A stretch of 64,000 nt of DNA from Muricea muricata (GCA_963855995.1 OY979718.1:41413559-41477558); one strand, 5' to 3'; numbered from the stretch's first letter, positions 1-13,438 are shown. The notes: a model not told the origin generated them from the sequence alone. Numbers and translations: made by a program.

Positions 1-388
1 GTTGATAAATTCAAAAACAGAATCTTAGGTGGTGCACCATCGCATAATGCAATCCTGTGCAATCCATACTGTGGGCCTGTACAGATATGAAGAGTTTCTC
101 CACATTCTGTCGAGAGTGGTTGTTATGTACACAATCTAAAATATGTTACTGTATGTACAGGCGTAAAAGATGCTGTCGCATTTGCAGCTCTGCATGTGGT
201 AAAGTCTTGCATCCATACAGTATGGTAACCACGTCTAAGTACGGGAACTCCGCCTCTCCATCTCCAGGGAATGTTCATTGACAGGGTGGATTTTAGGAGT
301 ACTAGCTCCTAACTGGCCATTTATCGCAGTCGTAATGTGCCGGTTACAGCTGTTAATCTGTATCCGTACCTGGCTGTCTGAATACATC

Positions 389-470
389 TGGCCACGATAG
401 GAATCAAACCTATGACTTTATGCTTGCTAGCCCGTGCAATGCTCTGTAAACTGAGCTCCTGTACGCGCCA
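389..470 (-). mobile_element. tRNA-derived SINE head (partial)
   Basis: Read on the minus strand, this stretch resembles a degenerate tRNA. A box-B-like GGTTTGATTCC (positions 400-410) sits in a 5-bp T-stem (ATAGG/CCTAT), and an A-box-like stretch with AGCTCAGTTTA lies at about 441-460. The T-loop departs from the consensus GGTTCGANTCC by one base and the acceptor stem does not pair well, so a working tRNA is unlikely. The most natural reading is the RNA polymerase III promoter head of a SINE whose body would run leftward toward position 1. I cannot name the family. Positions 1-388 and 471-646 hold no exon I can support and are probably WASHC2 intron. Confidence 0.45.
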
Positions 471-646
471 AGGATGTGCTTGATATGTCAGAACAGGGTC
501 GAGTTATTTGATACCAACGTAATTAGGACTGAGAGCAACACGACAAACATAATTTTTCTCCTTCACTCGGCGCATACAGTACATAACATCAGTTTAGACA
601 TATGAAACTTTAAAGCAGTAAATTATTTTCAATTTCCTTGTTATAG

Positions 647-3600
647 AAGACAATCTATTCAGTGGCAGTCCAGAAGGAGATTTATTCGATGAAAGCAGCC
701 CATTTGCTAAGAAGGGCGGCATGTTTAGCGGTGGCGGGGGTCTGTTCGATGATGTCATGGAAGACGATGACAATGATGAGACGTCGTCAAAGGTGTAATA
801 ACGAAACAATTTATCTAATTTGTAGCTCGCACCCAAACTAGGATTTTTAAACAAAGATGTGGCAAACACTAGAGAGGTTCAGATTTAACTTCCACTACCG
901 CTACCTTTTACCGATTTTTAAACAATTTGATTGGTTAATCGGGTAGGTCCGACACATCTGATTGGCTGAAAGATAGATTAAGGTAGCGGTAGAAGTATTG
1001 GAAGCCAAATCTGAACCTGTCTACTGTTCAACTACTCACCACAATAGGTATCTATAGCAAACTTTCGTCGACACGTGTACAATGTTTCTTCAACATGACG
1101 CTGTGGGTGAAGTGCACGTATGGTAAGGTATGATCAAGATCATCATATAATAACATATTTCCTTTTTGGAATTTTTATGTTTTGTTCACCGAGTAGAATC
1201 AAGAATCATTTTCTTTTCATTGTGTACGTATGACAACGTATTCGAAATTAAAGACTAAACAAAGTTAAACGTTTCAACGGTCCTCCAAGTGAATTTTGAA
1301 ATATCTTGTGTGATAATTACAGCGCGAAAACTGACGTTTAATTTGTTATCATTATATAATATATATATTTTTGTTACAGCCTGGTAGTGTGGACAGCAAT
1401 GATCCAAAAACAAGTCACAAACAGGACGAAAGTGATGAAGGTATCATTAATTTTACTGACTTGACATGAACAGTAAACGCTGTACCTTGAAAAGTCGATT
1501 CCCTTTGATGTGGTCTGTATCATTTGTCTGCATGTACTACTTGTTCTACTATTTCTTGAAAATTTGTTGAAGAAAATTATTTACCTTTTATTGGGTGTTC
1601 AATCTCAAAAGCGAATCAACGCACTGTATAATGCTGCAAGTGCAAAGTAGCATGAACCAAATTCTTCAACTTGTGACAAACTCTTCATCCTAAATTGTTG
1701 GTTTGCATTCAATTAGAAAATATCAAAGCAAAGCCCCGGACAGCAAGTGGAAAGAAATTACCTGCTGGTGCAGTAGCTATTTTTGGAGGTAAACATTTTA
1801 GAAATACTACGTTTAAGGCATGAGACATGATATGCCAGCGACTGGTTTATTACATGAAGCTAAAAAACCAAAACGACTTGGCCGCGCATAGACTGAAATA
1901 TTGGCTGAAGAGATACGATTCTTTGCTCAGTTCTCTCCTTGTTTTGTCCCTCACTACGTATATAAAGCTGCCTTTCGTAGTTCATATGCTGGTTGTTTTC
2001 TATAGATCAAGATCCATTTGGTCATACGCCGGCGCAAAAAGTAAGTACAATAAACCAGTTTTATTGTAGAACCATCATCAGAGATATAAAGGATATGAAC
2101 GATCTAGTTTTACAATAAAAGAGGTCGAGTGGTTTGTGAACAACGTAACAGCATTCTGATCTGATAGGTACAATAGTCTATAGATAGAGATTGACTGCAT
2201 GGAACATTGAAGCGCATCGCCTGAATTTCATGGTAATTTACATGAATAAGAATAACACATGGATGTACATTTACTTAATAAAACTGAATTTACAATAACT
2301 GCTGCAGTAGTAAGCTAAAAACCGAGAGTATAAATTTACTATTTTACACATAGAAGCAACAAACATGTAGTATGTATTTATTTCATACTAGATAAATTAA
2401 CCAGGAATTTATCCTGCTTATATTTTAGTCTTTTTCCTTGGTTATTTCTTAAATTACAGTATGTTGTATAAGATCGTCGTTAACGTGTTTATCTTCATTC
2501 ATAGAGTGAACATCACGTGGCGAAGAGCACAACACCGGAGAAGAAAGAAGCGAAATCAAGTGCAGGAGGTGGTTTGTTTTCAGATGAAGGGGAAGATCTA
2601 TTTACATCAAGTCAATCCTCGTCTGTTTCTTCAAACAAACCAACTGCAGGTATATACATGTATGGTAGTACATCGGTTTTTAAAATATGTATGGTAGGGT
2701 AGTTTGTAGACCACTGCAATTCAATCCTTAACTGTGTGGCATGGTAGTCTCAATTGACATCAGTTCACATTAAGCCGAGTACTTATCCTTTGAGTTCAGT
2801 ATATTGTGGAAATCATTATGTAAACTTTATTGTATCCAAGAAGAGCTAATGTTTGATCTACTATTCCGTCAAAAAAGCAAGCCTTTGAGAGTATATGTAT
2901 TTTCTACGCCAAGTAGTTTGTTTTTCGAAAGAAACATTTATTTTTAAAGGAATAATTTTTCAAATTTTTCTCAATGCGCGAGGGTAACATTTGGGGTTTG
3001 CATTATACGGACTATGAATGCTAATTTAGGCAAGCTTTCGATTGCCTTTCGCTGCTACATTTATCTCCACATTAACGCCTGGTGTGGTACGCGTGCTAAG
3101 TCGATTGCTAAACTAAAATTTCGTTCATACTTGATTCGGCTTAGAATATGAGTCCTTAATAAACGCAACGTCCTAAGGATACTGTACTATCTATCTATTC
3201 TACTTTGTTTGTTTGTTTTGACCGACTGTGACCATTGCCAATATTTCTAGCTGTACCTGCAAAAGTCTCAAAATCAGTGGATTTATTTGGCTCTGGTGAT
3301 GATGATGAAGGAGATGAAGATGATAGTTTGTTTGGTACAAAAGCTCCCAAGAAGATTGAACAAAAAGCGGAGCCACCAAAGAAAAAGGTATGTCAGAAGA
3401 CTTTTATTAGTTTTAAGGTTTAGATTTGGACTTCTAGTGTACTCTCCTAACAATAAGATGTTGTAGAATCCAAAGTTGAATCGGGAAAAGTGTTGAGATT
3501 TTTTGAGAAGAGTGTTGTTTTTAATAAATATTTGTTTAATGCAATGGGTGACGTGATTACCTTAAAAAATAATGGAGTGTGCCAAACGATTTGGTACAGC

Positions 3601-6600
3601 AATGAAAACACGTGGAGTAGGTTTGCAACTAGCCGACGAAGGGCCTGCGTTAAAAATTTAAAGAGTCATGATCAACTGCAATAGTGCAATGCAACTAGTG
3701 CGTTTGTTTACGTCTGGGGTGAGAGATTTACTCGAATACGTAAGCAAATTTTGTATGGACCTTTTCTTTTCTTATTTTTAAACCTGCAGTCGTTTACACT
3801 GTAAGCGAGAGGCAATCATTTTCGTGACTTTGCGTCAGCAGTCTGCTATGATCTCAAATTCAAACACTACCGTTCTTTAGTTACCTGCTGGTGCTGTGCC
3901 CATATTCGGCAGTGGTTCACCTCCTCCTTTGTTCAGTGCATCTAAAACTGAGGTACAGTAACTACAATACTACATTGATTAGCACTACGATCACCGACCA
4001 ATGACGGACTGTTATTTCTCGGCCAAAAATTATGAGTAGTTGTGACCGGTTGTTCAAAACAGGGTGCAACAATGATGTTTGGGGTAACAAGAATATTGTT
4101 GATACTGAATGAGCCCGCAATCAAGTGTAACAACGCCGAACAATAGTAGGCAGCAATCAACAATTGTTGCGTTCTGCTTCATCCTGTTGCACCCAATTGT
4201 TGCAACAGTTTCCGATTTTTGGATTATGCAATTTCAGAATACTCCAACTTTTCCCGCTGCTGGCACAACGGCCAATACAAAGACTACAAAAGAAACAAGT
4301 GGTTTATTTGACGACGACGATGATAAGACGAGTTCGTTTAATTCGGAGCGGTCAGTGGTGCCCAGTATCGCTACCAAAGCTGCGCCTGCTGTGCAGACCA
4401 AACGAAAAACCAATCAAATCAGTTTATTTGATGATAATGACGACGATGACGCTGATGAAGGTGATGATCTTTTCTCATCCGTCACTCCATCAAAACCACT
4501 CGGGTAAGTTGTGACAAGTATTGCACGTGACGTTGCTAGGAAAAACTGGTAGACTCCAGCTGGTGGTAACGAAGGAATATTGGAAGTAGTGCTGAAGATA
4601 ACTTTAGTAAATTTAAGATCTCAGCTTTTTGTGTGACTGAGACATTTTTTTATTTTCTTTGATTGGAGACTTATATCGAGTTTTATGTATGTATGTACAT
4701 AATTTTATTTAGTACACAGGGACCAGTTGTATCAAAGGCGTTTAGCTCAGACGGTGGATAAGTGAAATTTAAAAATCACTTTCACATCTAGTACGGAACC
4801 GAAATTATGAGTTTAATAGAATAAATATATAGTTTAAATATAATTGTTCTTCTCAGGTCAAATAACTTTAGCTGGTTTGTTTATTCAGCATGCAAACTTG
4901 TTTTATATTTTTGACTTATCCACCGTTTAAGCTAAACGCCTTTGATACCACCGGCCTCCTCGACCTGTACAGTATTTGTAAGCTTGTGTGGCTTTGTGAC
5001 CCGTGATTTGTAATTATTTTGATATTTTATGTTAGCTTCACAACGAACAAGACAATCTCAGCACCTGAACCATCCATAGAGAAAAAGGTACGTCCTAATT
5101 ACTGCTCGCTACAATGCTAATAACCCAAAGTATTTTGACTCAATAAAATGAGTGAAGCAGCCAGTGCCCTAATGAGTTGGTGGGAAAATTATGGTAACGC
5201 AAATATTTGGGGCACTTTCTACCTGGCTGGTTTTTGCAACACACCTTACCTTTTCGATAACTAGCACATGTAAAGATTATTTTATTATCCTCTGAGTCTC
5301 GTCACAATGTGATGATGGCCAAGTGACGTAATTATGACGAAAGGATGTATTTGTTGCAAATTATAAAGAATTATTGATGGTATGGTTTGATGACTGACAA
5401 TCTTTTCAAAGATTTCTTCTGAAAGTCGTAAAATGCTTTAGCCACTAATTTGGGAATGTCCGAAGTTACATTTCTTCTCGAAACCGTATTTTTACACCTG
5501 CACATCAAAGGAAATTTACCACAAGAAATCCTTCGTCTCCCTAGAGAAAAGGATTCGTGGGAAAATAATGATATTTTCTCAAAATAGGATTTGTTTTTGT
5601 AAAAAGAAGAAAGTGATTTTCGGCAGTGCATATGTTTAGTAATATGTGGACGACAGATTTTTTGTCCAATATGCATGTTAATTAATTATGTTTGGTATAT
5701 CCTAATTGCATTGCATGTTAGGATCGCTACACAAACGTACGGATGCTCTTTGTTATAATGTAAATAGTTAGAGTTTTTTAAATGTGGAAATAAGCTTAAA
5801 CACAAAACCGTGGCTGAGGGGCCATGACCCTCAGCCTCGTTTTCGTGTTTTAGCTTATTTCCATGTTTAATAGTCAAAATTTCAAATTCTTTTTACCCAT
5901 GTGTTGATGAAGGATGTTCTGGGCCTCTGACCATAGCCTGTGGGAAATAAACTTAAAATCCACTACATTTAAGGTGGTTCTAAGTTGAAAACAGTGTTAG
6001 CTGTGACGTAATTACCGGAAAGGTCTATTGTAAGCCGCGTATCAACTAATAAAAGGTATAGTTATATGAGTTAGTTGTTATGAAACCATGTTCTTTTCAT
6101 TCCAGGCTGCCGAAGTTTCCAAACCTGCCCCAAAACGTTCAACTATCAGTTTATTTGATGATGAAGATGACGAAGATGAGGACGACGGGGACATATTTAG
6201 CATCACACCTTCAGCAAAGGTATTCTCCTTTTTTCTTGGCCGCTGTATTCTTATATCTTCGCCACATTTAGTGGAGTGCTACTAGAAGCTGGAGAAGCGG
6301 TGCAGTTGTACAGATGGCTCAAAAAGTAATCCATCTCTAGAGTGTATGTCCGTGTGTGTTCATTAGGTGTGTGCACGTATTGTTTCATAAAGAGCAGGGT
6401 TTTAGCAATCTCGTACCCAGAGCAACGCCTTTGCGTGGGCGAGGTATTGCATTGGCTCTGAGGAAAAAACTTTAATCAATAGTTTTTAGCGTAATTGCAG
6501 GCCTGATACAGTCAGGCACATAAATTTGTCAAAATGTTACTGAAAATTGTACGAATTACGACTCTTGGCTTACTGTATACAAACCTAACAAAATGGCGAT

Positions 6601-9600
6601 CTACATGTAACTAAACGTGTCAATAATGATGTATTTTGGTGTCGTATGAAAAAAATAGTGAATGTTTACATATATTCTTACCAATATTCTTACCATTGCG
6701 ATCATTAATATTCACTATTTGTATGCTATTCTACCATGACCCATGTGAACCAATTTTTAAATGTAGACAATAAAATGATTATTCCGAATGTTTATTTGTG
6801 TTATTTCGTTTAACTCATTATAGAGTAAGCCTCCTGATGTGAAACCTCCTGCAAAGTCATCTGCACTAACTCCTGGGTTGTTTGCCTCCGATGAAGATCC
6901 TTTGTTTTCTGGATCAAAACCACAAGCAGTTTCGGTGGGTAGCCAGCTGTATAATAGACGGTCAAAAATTGCGAAAATTGCATGTTTCCAGGTTGTTGAC
7001 TACAGGTTGCATCAACGTTGTTCCTGGCTGATTACAATATAATTATGTAGCACTTCTGCAGGTTTTCCCTAAGGCTGTATTGGGACAGTATAAGGCTATA
7101 CACTACGGTAACCTCTTAAGACAAGCAGTAAATTTAAAAGAACTAAAGAAGCGAATAATAGTTATGACCAATGCATTGGAATATTTTGCACGCAGCTCTC
7201 GTATTGTAAAAGACGGCAAATGACATATTTTCAGCCGGTGGAGTTAACTCCTACGATTGACGTTCTTTACTAGCATATATCATTAGGTGTTATCCCATAA
7301 ATCCATAAAGGTCCCTAATATCCTCACCACGAAGATAATTTCTTGTGAAAACCTGCACAGTAAGCCTTATGGAATGCAATAACAACGCCGAGCAATATTA
7401 TTACCACTATTAATAATGCTGGACCTGCAACATTGTTGTATCCTGTTAACAACTTGGCCGCGTATATCACTACTAGTATCCTGTACCAGGATTCGAAATT
7501 GTCCAATGTACAAATTTGTTCTTGATTATTCAGATCAGCATTTTAATCGTTGTAGAGTGAGTAGAATGACATAGCTAAAAATTATTAACGTCAGTTTTCA
7601 AAACACAGGTTTTTCTCTTGTAGAACGAAGTAGACGCTTTAAATAAGAAAGCAGATGTTAAAACAAAGAAGGACGAACGTCCTGCACTTCATGTAGATGG
7701 GGATGATCTGTTTGTTGAACCAAAGACTGAAGTATGTTTTTGATCTTATCATTCCATATATCAAATATGAAATTGTATCGTTTCTTAATGTTTTGAGACT
7801 GTGTACATAGTCAGACACATTAAAAAACCAAGGGTATAATTTAGTTCGACGTATCCTTAGTTAGGACGCGTATTACATATATTTCTCCCGTTTAAATGGT
7901 CCCATTATATTTCAATGGAACAGGATGCTGCAGTACCTGAGCCAGGAAAGAAGGAAGCTGAGAAACAAGCAGATGACTTATTTGATGAAGATAGTGATGA
8001 AAAAGATGAAGCTGATGCTGTCAAACCTGGTCGGAAAATATTGCCTGGTGCTGTGCCAATGTTTGGAGGAGTTGATATTTTCGCTGGACAGAAACCTGGG
8101 AAAGCTACTAAGGCCAAACAGCAAGGTACTGTCATTTCTAATTGCAAGATAGCTATATTTTTGTGGCGGGTCTAAATAATTGTGTACTCAAGGATGTGAT
8201 CATGTGCAAGATTTTTTATCATGCCCGACTAGTGCTGCAGCACACAAATGATTATTCCCTGGTTTCCTCTTTCCACAATCTGGACTGAGCGTTGCTACCC
8301 AGGCTACGTAGGCTAGGTAACTGGCAGAGAAATTTATAAGTTGTAGTGTAGTCGTTTTACTTACCTTCTAGATTATGTGATATACAACAATTATTCATTT
8401 TAAAATCTATACCACCTGAACTCTCAATCGTTTGTTCAAAGATTTACCAAAAACACATTTAGGGACAGTAGGGTGCACCTGAATGGATATTTTTTTAGGG
8501 TTCTGCTTTCACCATGCAAAGAACTTATTAAATTTTGTTTTATAGTAAAATGGAAATAAATGATATTTTAACTTAGAACTTTGTTTTTCGATAATTTAAT
8601 TTTAGACGACAGTTTGTTCGCAGATGATGAAAATGATTTATTTGCTACCCCTGCAAAACCAGTACCGACAGTGGCACCTCGTACTGTAAAACCAAGAAAA
8701 CCGCCGGTTGATGTAAGTTAGCTGCAATTTAGTTCATTTTGCTTACTATATTATATTTTAACAAAATGTGAAAGAAGCCATTACTAAGCATACATCGATC
8801 CAATGCGCTTAGAATCCTGGGAAAAGTCTTCAATTAGAAAAGGAACTTTATTACAATTTTGGCGTGGAAACACGTTGAATGCTAACATCATTGAACGGTC
8901 TTGAATTTCCTTAAAATGACAACAAATTTTCAGGAGTGTGTGGTTGTGACAAAACCGAAACGACGCTTTAATAAAGTAAAATTCAGGGACCTAGTCTAGG
9001 GAAAGTAATTGAACTTTATCTTAAATAAATGATGGGGAACCTTGCTAAGTTCAATCTGCCGTGCTATTTTGGAGGGAAACGGGAAAGCGTACAAAACACC
9101 AAAAAGTGAGTTGAAAGACAAGGCGCTAGCCACTTTTTTACACACACACACATTAAGGTGTCTTGTGTGCTGGTAAGAAATAATTTCGTGTTTATTGTAT
9201 ATTGCTTCGACTCAAAACTTAATTAAAAACTTTCGACACGAAAGTTGCGTTAATTTATGGGATTTATTACCGCGATGTCAAGACGTTATACTAGTGATTT
9301 CCTTTGTGTTTTGCTCATGAATTATTGAGTTTTGCATTTCTCAACTTTAATTTCAAGTGACCTTAAACATACCAGTCTTACCAATACCAAACACGCAGTT
9401 CGTTATAAGAATACTTCAACATTTTCTATTTAGAAACCAACTTCATCCTCACCTCAGGAAGGATCGCAAATACCTGACCAAACTCCGCCTCCCATTTCAT
9501 CAAGCAATAAAAACACAAGTGTTGGAAAATTGCAGGTACCGTTAATATTTTAGTAGCTAATGTTATGGTGGGATTCGTTAAGTCAATACGATTGTACAAA

Positions 9601-12600
9601 TAACAGCATGAACATCACAGACAAGTATGTTTTTGAAAGGAACATATGCTTACAAGAAACGATTCAAGGTTTTAGTTTAAGAGTAATTGTCGGGTGTCTT
9701 AGGTCTTTTGAAAATAATTTTGAAATTACAACTTCGGGCCTTCAAGCTTTTATATCAACTATCACATAATTTGTAACAACAGATTATAAATAAAAGAAGA
9801 TTTTAGAAAAAAAACTAATGTAGTGTTCAGTGAAAGCAAGGAAAAGCTTGTCAAAATTATGACGTGTGCAGTGACACTTAACAGACGTGTTATCACTATT
9901 ACAGAAAACATTGGCGTTTAATCCAGCGGCGATGCTGCCTGGTGCAACTTGGCCTCCGAGGAAACCGGATGCAACAACGGAAGCAACAACGGAAGCTGTC
10001 GTGCGAAATAAGGTCTGATGCTAGCTATTTACTGCGTTTGCTTTTTTTAAACAATAGTACATGTACACCACTCATTTGCCTGGTAAGAATATCTTCATAT
10101 CAAAATCTTTGACAATATCTCAATTACTATGTTTTCGTACAGGACCGAATAGTATTCAATCCTGCGACAATGTTACCAGGAGCTGTTCCACCGCCGAGAA
10201 AACAGCAAAATGTTGTTGAGGCCTCGTTTGATAAACCTGCATCGGAGAAGACTCTTGAAACTTCTGGAAAGGTGGATTTTATTTTGAGATACGTTAGCAT
10301 TGATGTCTAAAAGTATCCAAGCCCCTGCCTCTCAGATCGAGCCTGATTGAATTGGATGAATGATGTCTTCATCAATTATATACGTAATTGTAAATGTATT
10401 TATTAACGACTTGATTTGCTTGTAGGACCGTGCTCGAGTTGTGGGCAAACGACGTCCTCCCACTCGACAGGCAAGGAGAAAAGCTGCTGAAGATAGTATG
10501 GATGACACGTCCTTATTTGGGTCTAATTTGGCTGTTCCAACTGCCTCCAATGAACGGCTAACGGTTGCTACTGCTGGCAAACCGTCGCTATTTAGTGATT
10601 CTAGTGACTTGTTTAGTAGCAGCTCCTACAAATCAACTACGAAAGCTAAACAAAAATCGCACACAACACAATCACAAACTTCAAAATTCGACCCGCTGTT
10701 TATTCATAACTCAATGTCCTCTGATTTACCTTCGTTCGAAGATTCCATTGATGGCTTTTCAAGTGACAATGCGAAAACCAAGAAAGACAATATTTCTAAG
10801 AACAAGACGGACACTCTTTTTAATGATCCCCTGAAAGATGACTTATTCAGCACGTCCACGGAGAGCGACAGTTCATTTTTACCTAGATCAAGCATTGATA
10901 GTCGTGTGTCGACCGAGCAAGAGTCCGAACAGAAATCTAGATCAGTATTAGATAAGAAACAAAAGGATGACCTTTTCGGTCTTTCAACTGAAAGTGAAAG
11001 TAGTTTCTTACAAAAGAGTGATGTTGTTCCGCAAATGGTCCCAACACCTGGCAGTACGAAAAAGTCTTCCGTTGAGAAGGAAACGAAAGATGATTTGTTC
11101 ACTCAATCAACTGACAGTAACAAATCGGAAAAGACCAGGCGAAAAGAAAAGTCAGATATCGATTCACTTTTTAAAAATAAACGAAATGATGACGATGATC
11201 TCTTTGGTAGGTCTAACAGTAACATACCATCGAAGGTAAAACCGAAGGAAGATGTTTCTGCCAAAACCCCCCAAAATTTAGAAACTGATCCGCTTTTTGA
11301 TAGTAAGCCAAGTGACGAAGTCTTTAGTGGATCAACTGATAGTATGATATCCAAAAAGGAAAAGTCGGATGTTGCTAAACAATCAACAAGCGCTGATCCA
11401 CTTGACGATCTCCTCAGTAAGTCGTCTAAAAGTGACACATCGCAAAAACCAACGCTAAAGGATAATATTCTTACACAAGAGGATGAAAAATCAAAGAGTG
11501 ATTCACTCTTAAACAGTAAGCCGAAAGGTGACCTTTTTGACCAGTCGATTGGGAGTAACATATCTGAGCCGGTCAAACCAGACCTTTCCGCAGCAAAAAG
11601 CCCACATGCAGAAATTGATCCAATTTTCAATAGTAAGCCAAAAGACAATCTCTTCAGTCAGTCGGTCGAAAGCAACAAGTCAAGTTCGCAGAAAGCAAAA
11701 ATAAAAGAGGAAGATGATGATGATGACGAGGATGAAGATGATCTATTCAAGCCAAACAGCGGACCATTGTTTTCTCCTCCACCTTTGGATTTCGATTCCG
11801 AGGTCAGCGTCTCGGGAGATTTCACAACTCAGAGGAAATCCAAAGCAGCTGATGATATCTTCAATGATGATGATGATATTTTTGCTCCAAAATACAATAA
11901 GAAGAAAGATAATGACAATAAAACAGAAGAGAACACAAAATCAAAGAAGACAAATGATCAACAGGAAAATGTACAGGTAAGGTTGGTTATTGTTGATGTT
12001 TTTGTGATTGTTTGACTTTGCATAGACGTACTTTACTATAGTCGCTTTTCTTTTAGGTTTCTTAAAATCTCTTTTATTTTAGGTTTTCTTAGTGTTAATG
12101 TAATTAATAAGTATGTGTAAACCAACACCAACTGTAATCTTCTGGGCTCCAAAGCCTTCGATAACTTTACATATTAAGTGGGATTGTTTATGCAGAAAGT
12201 GAAGTTGTTTTTAAAATGCGCAGGAGAAACCTAAGCCAAGTGAAGAGAAAAAGACAAATGAGGTAGATGATCTTTTTGCCAGCACTGGATCGATATTTGA
12301 CGATCTTCCGAAGAAATCCAAAGACAAAAAGAAAAAGAAAGCGGCTGCTGCAAAAGAAGAAAATATTTTTGATAATACAAAAGGTATAAGAATATATTTT
12401 GTAGTATATATCCTGTGTTGTGGGGGATGTGTTCGCTGTAGCCAACTAACCGAAAAACTTCAGCTGAGTATATATCACTGGAGCGGACGGTCTGTAAGTG
12501 ATATATCATACCGGAAATTTCAACATGCGATACCAGTTTGAGCGATAATGAGTCAGAAAGTTAAAACAACATTTTTTATTAATGCTTTTCTGTGCGTGTA

Positions 12601-13298
12601 TCTCTTGCGGGACGTTGCGTGTGATAAATTTGATGTTACACCCTCAGCTTGAAAACTTGGGACTGTGCATGCGACACAACGTAAAATCACATTTTCACGT
12701 GGTACAAATGGAGCTTTTTGTAATTTAAGCAATTTGAATTTGAGGTATAATATTATGTAATTAACGTGCATCCATGTCATTAGTATAGGAAATTACACGG
12801 TCCGAGAAGTATTAATGAAAAATCGCTCGCTTGTTTGGCAAAATGTTTATAAATATTTCACAAAACACAAGTGTGATTTTACATTAATACTTTGAGCACA
12901 AGTGTAATTTCGTATTAACATCATTTTTTAAAAATGTTTCACGGATTTGTTTTTGTTTTTAGTTTTTAAAAATCCCGCGCACTGCGGTGCTCGCGCTCCT
13001 TGCCGATTAATTTTTAATCGGCACAGTTCTTAGCCAATCAGAATCAAGTAAACAAAGAAAAATAATATTAATGCGAATATATTCCACTCCGCACTGATCA
13101 TAGTAGAGTGAGGAAACTGTGCGAAACAATAAGGAAAAATGATCTTTTATTTTAGATCCAGCATCAAAAGAAGGTGCGTCGACGTCGAAAACAACGAAAA
13201 AAGCAAAAGGAAAAAAGAAAGGAAAAAGTCAAATATCAATTTTTGATGACGATTCACCTAGTATTTTTGACGATCCGTTAAATGCTACTTCAAAGTAG
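647..13298 (+). CDS. WASHC2: WASH complex subunit 2 (FAM21), C-terminal tail, 3' part of gene
   Basis: Tail of the WASH-complex subunit that ties the endosomal actin machine to retromer (VPS35) and capping protein. Exons: 647-792, 1380-1440, 1717-1788, 2006-2040, 2505-2649, 3251-3387, 3881-3952, 4238-4503, 5036-5087, 6106-6219, 6824-6934, 7624-7731, 7924-8125, 8606-8712, 9434-9535, 9905-10012, 10143-10271, 10426-11976, 12224-12383, 13156-13298. All junctions are GT-AG and in phase; together they give about 1,272 residues plus stop. The first listed exon starts in phase 2, so the gene continues upstream and the N-terminal head is outside the window. Family marks seen: about 34 acidic Leu-Phe motifs (DDLF, SLFDD), repeated NPA-MLPGA segments, the basic block KRRPPTRQARRKAA, and the C-terminal end SIFDDPLNA, which I recall as shared with vertebrate FAM21. 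No frameshift or internal stop is seen. Intron contents are repeats listed separately. Identification is confident; exact small exons are less so. Confidence 0.93.
871..1021. mobile_element. MITE-like inverted repeat in WASHC2 intron
   Basis: About 150 bp bounded by inverted arms of about 40 bp: GGTTCAGATTT...CTACCGCTACC on the left and the matching complement ending AAATCTGAACC on the right, with small gaps. It contains no ORF. A short non-autonomous DNA transposon is the simplest reading; I could not define a clear target duplication. Confidence 0.55.
4722..4955. mobile_element. MITE-like inverted repeat in WASHC2 intron
   Basis: About 235 bp with terminal arms of about 40 bp. The left arm contains GTATCAAAGGCGTTTAGC and GGTGGATAAGT, and the right arm carries their complement with few mismatches. 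The interior is AT-rich and non-coding. It lies between two WASHC2 exons (ending 4503 and starting 5036) and does not disturb the splice signals. Confidence 0.6.
9092..9340 (+). repeat. Dispersed repeat, copy 1 (WASHC2 intron)
   Basis: This stretch matches 30106-30357 on the same strand over about 250 bp with moderate divergence. Shared landmarks include AAAACACC, ACAAGGCGCTAGCC, GCTGGTAA, TTAATTTATGG and a TATCAAGAC-like stretch. Neither copy has a coding frame or obvious terminal repeats. Both lie in introns of unrelated genes, so this is an interspersed repeat family rather than conserved exon sequence. Class unknown. Confidence 0.6.
10426..11976 (+). other. WASHC2: Giant WASHC2 exon with expanded Leu-Phe repeats
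   Basis: A single 1,551-bp exon encodes 517 residues, about 40 percent of the tail present here, while most other exons are 35-270 bp. It opens with the conserved basic block KRRPPTRQARRKAA and then holds about 15 LF motifs plus Ile/Val variants. These are embedded in loosely repeated units of about 45-55 residues of the form D-P-L-F-x-S-K-P-K-D-x-L-F-S-x-S. The unit-to-unit similarity suggests growth by internal duplication. Donor GTAAGG follows at 11977 and the acceptor is TTGTAG before 10426. In the family, LF motifs bind the retromer subunit VPS35; I infer the same role. Confidence 0.85.
12789..12911. repeat. Degenerate inverted repeat in last WASHC2 intron
   Basis: GAAATTACAC on the left and GTGTAATTTC on the right, with AGTATTAATG and its complement inside, form a short imperfect dyad of about 120 bp. 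It is probably a decayed MITE. Just downstream, 12998-13022 holds a further small dyad around GCCGATTAATTTTTAATCGGC. Confidence 0.35.
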
Positions 13299-13310
13299 CA
13301 TATATAAGGC

Positions 13311-13316
13311 ATTAAA
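13311..13316 (+). terminator. WASHC2: Probable WASHC2 poly(A) signal (ATTAAA)
   Basis: ATTAAA, the commonest variant polyadenylation signal, lies 13 bases after the WASHC2 stop codon. No canonical AATAAA was seen nearer; AATAAG occurs at about 13342. A very short 3' UTR is implied, so a more distal site remains possible. Confidence 0.4.
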
Positions 13317-13438
13317 TACATTTGCCAATGAGGATTTATTCAATAAGATGCCTTCTCTCGTTAATTATTAATGATTCAAATTGATTCTAATCTTTTGTTA
13401 AATGTCAGTGTAGTATTTTAAATGTTTTATCTTATATA

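Noticed and set aside
1827-2069. 80-codon plus-strand frame overlapping a WASHC2 exon
   Set aside because: It runs through an intron and a different frame of the 2006-2040 exon; the in-phase exon chain explains the coding signal.
7355-7545. Possible MITE with CAACATTGTTG words in a WASHC2 intron
   Set aside because: Complementary words are short and scattered; I could not define arms or ends.
10704-11648. Long antisense frames (132 and 181 codons) across the giant WASHC2 exon
   Set aside because: They mirror the repetitive Asp/Ser-rich sense frame; composition and position show they are shadows of the coding strand.
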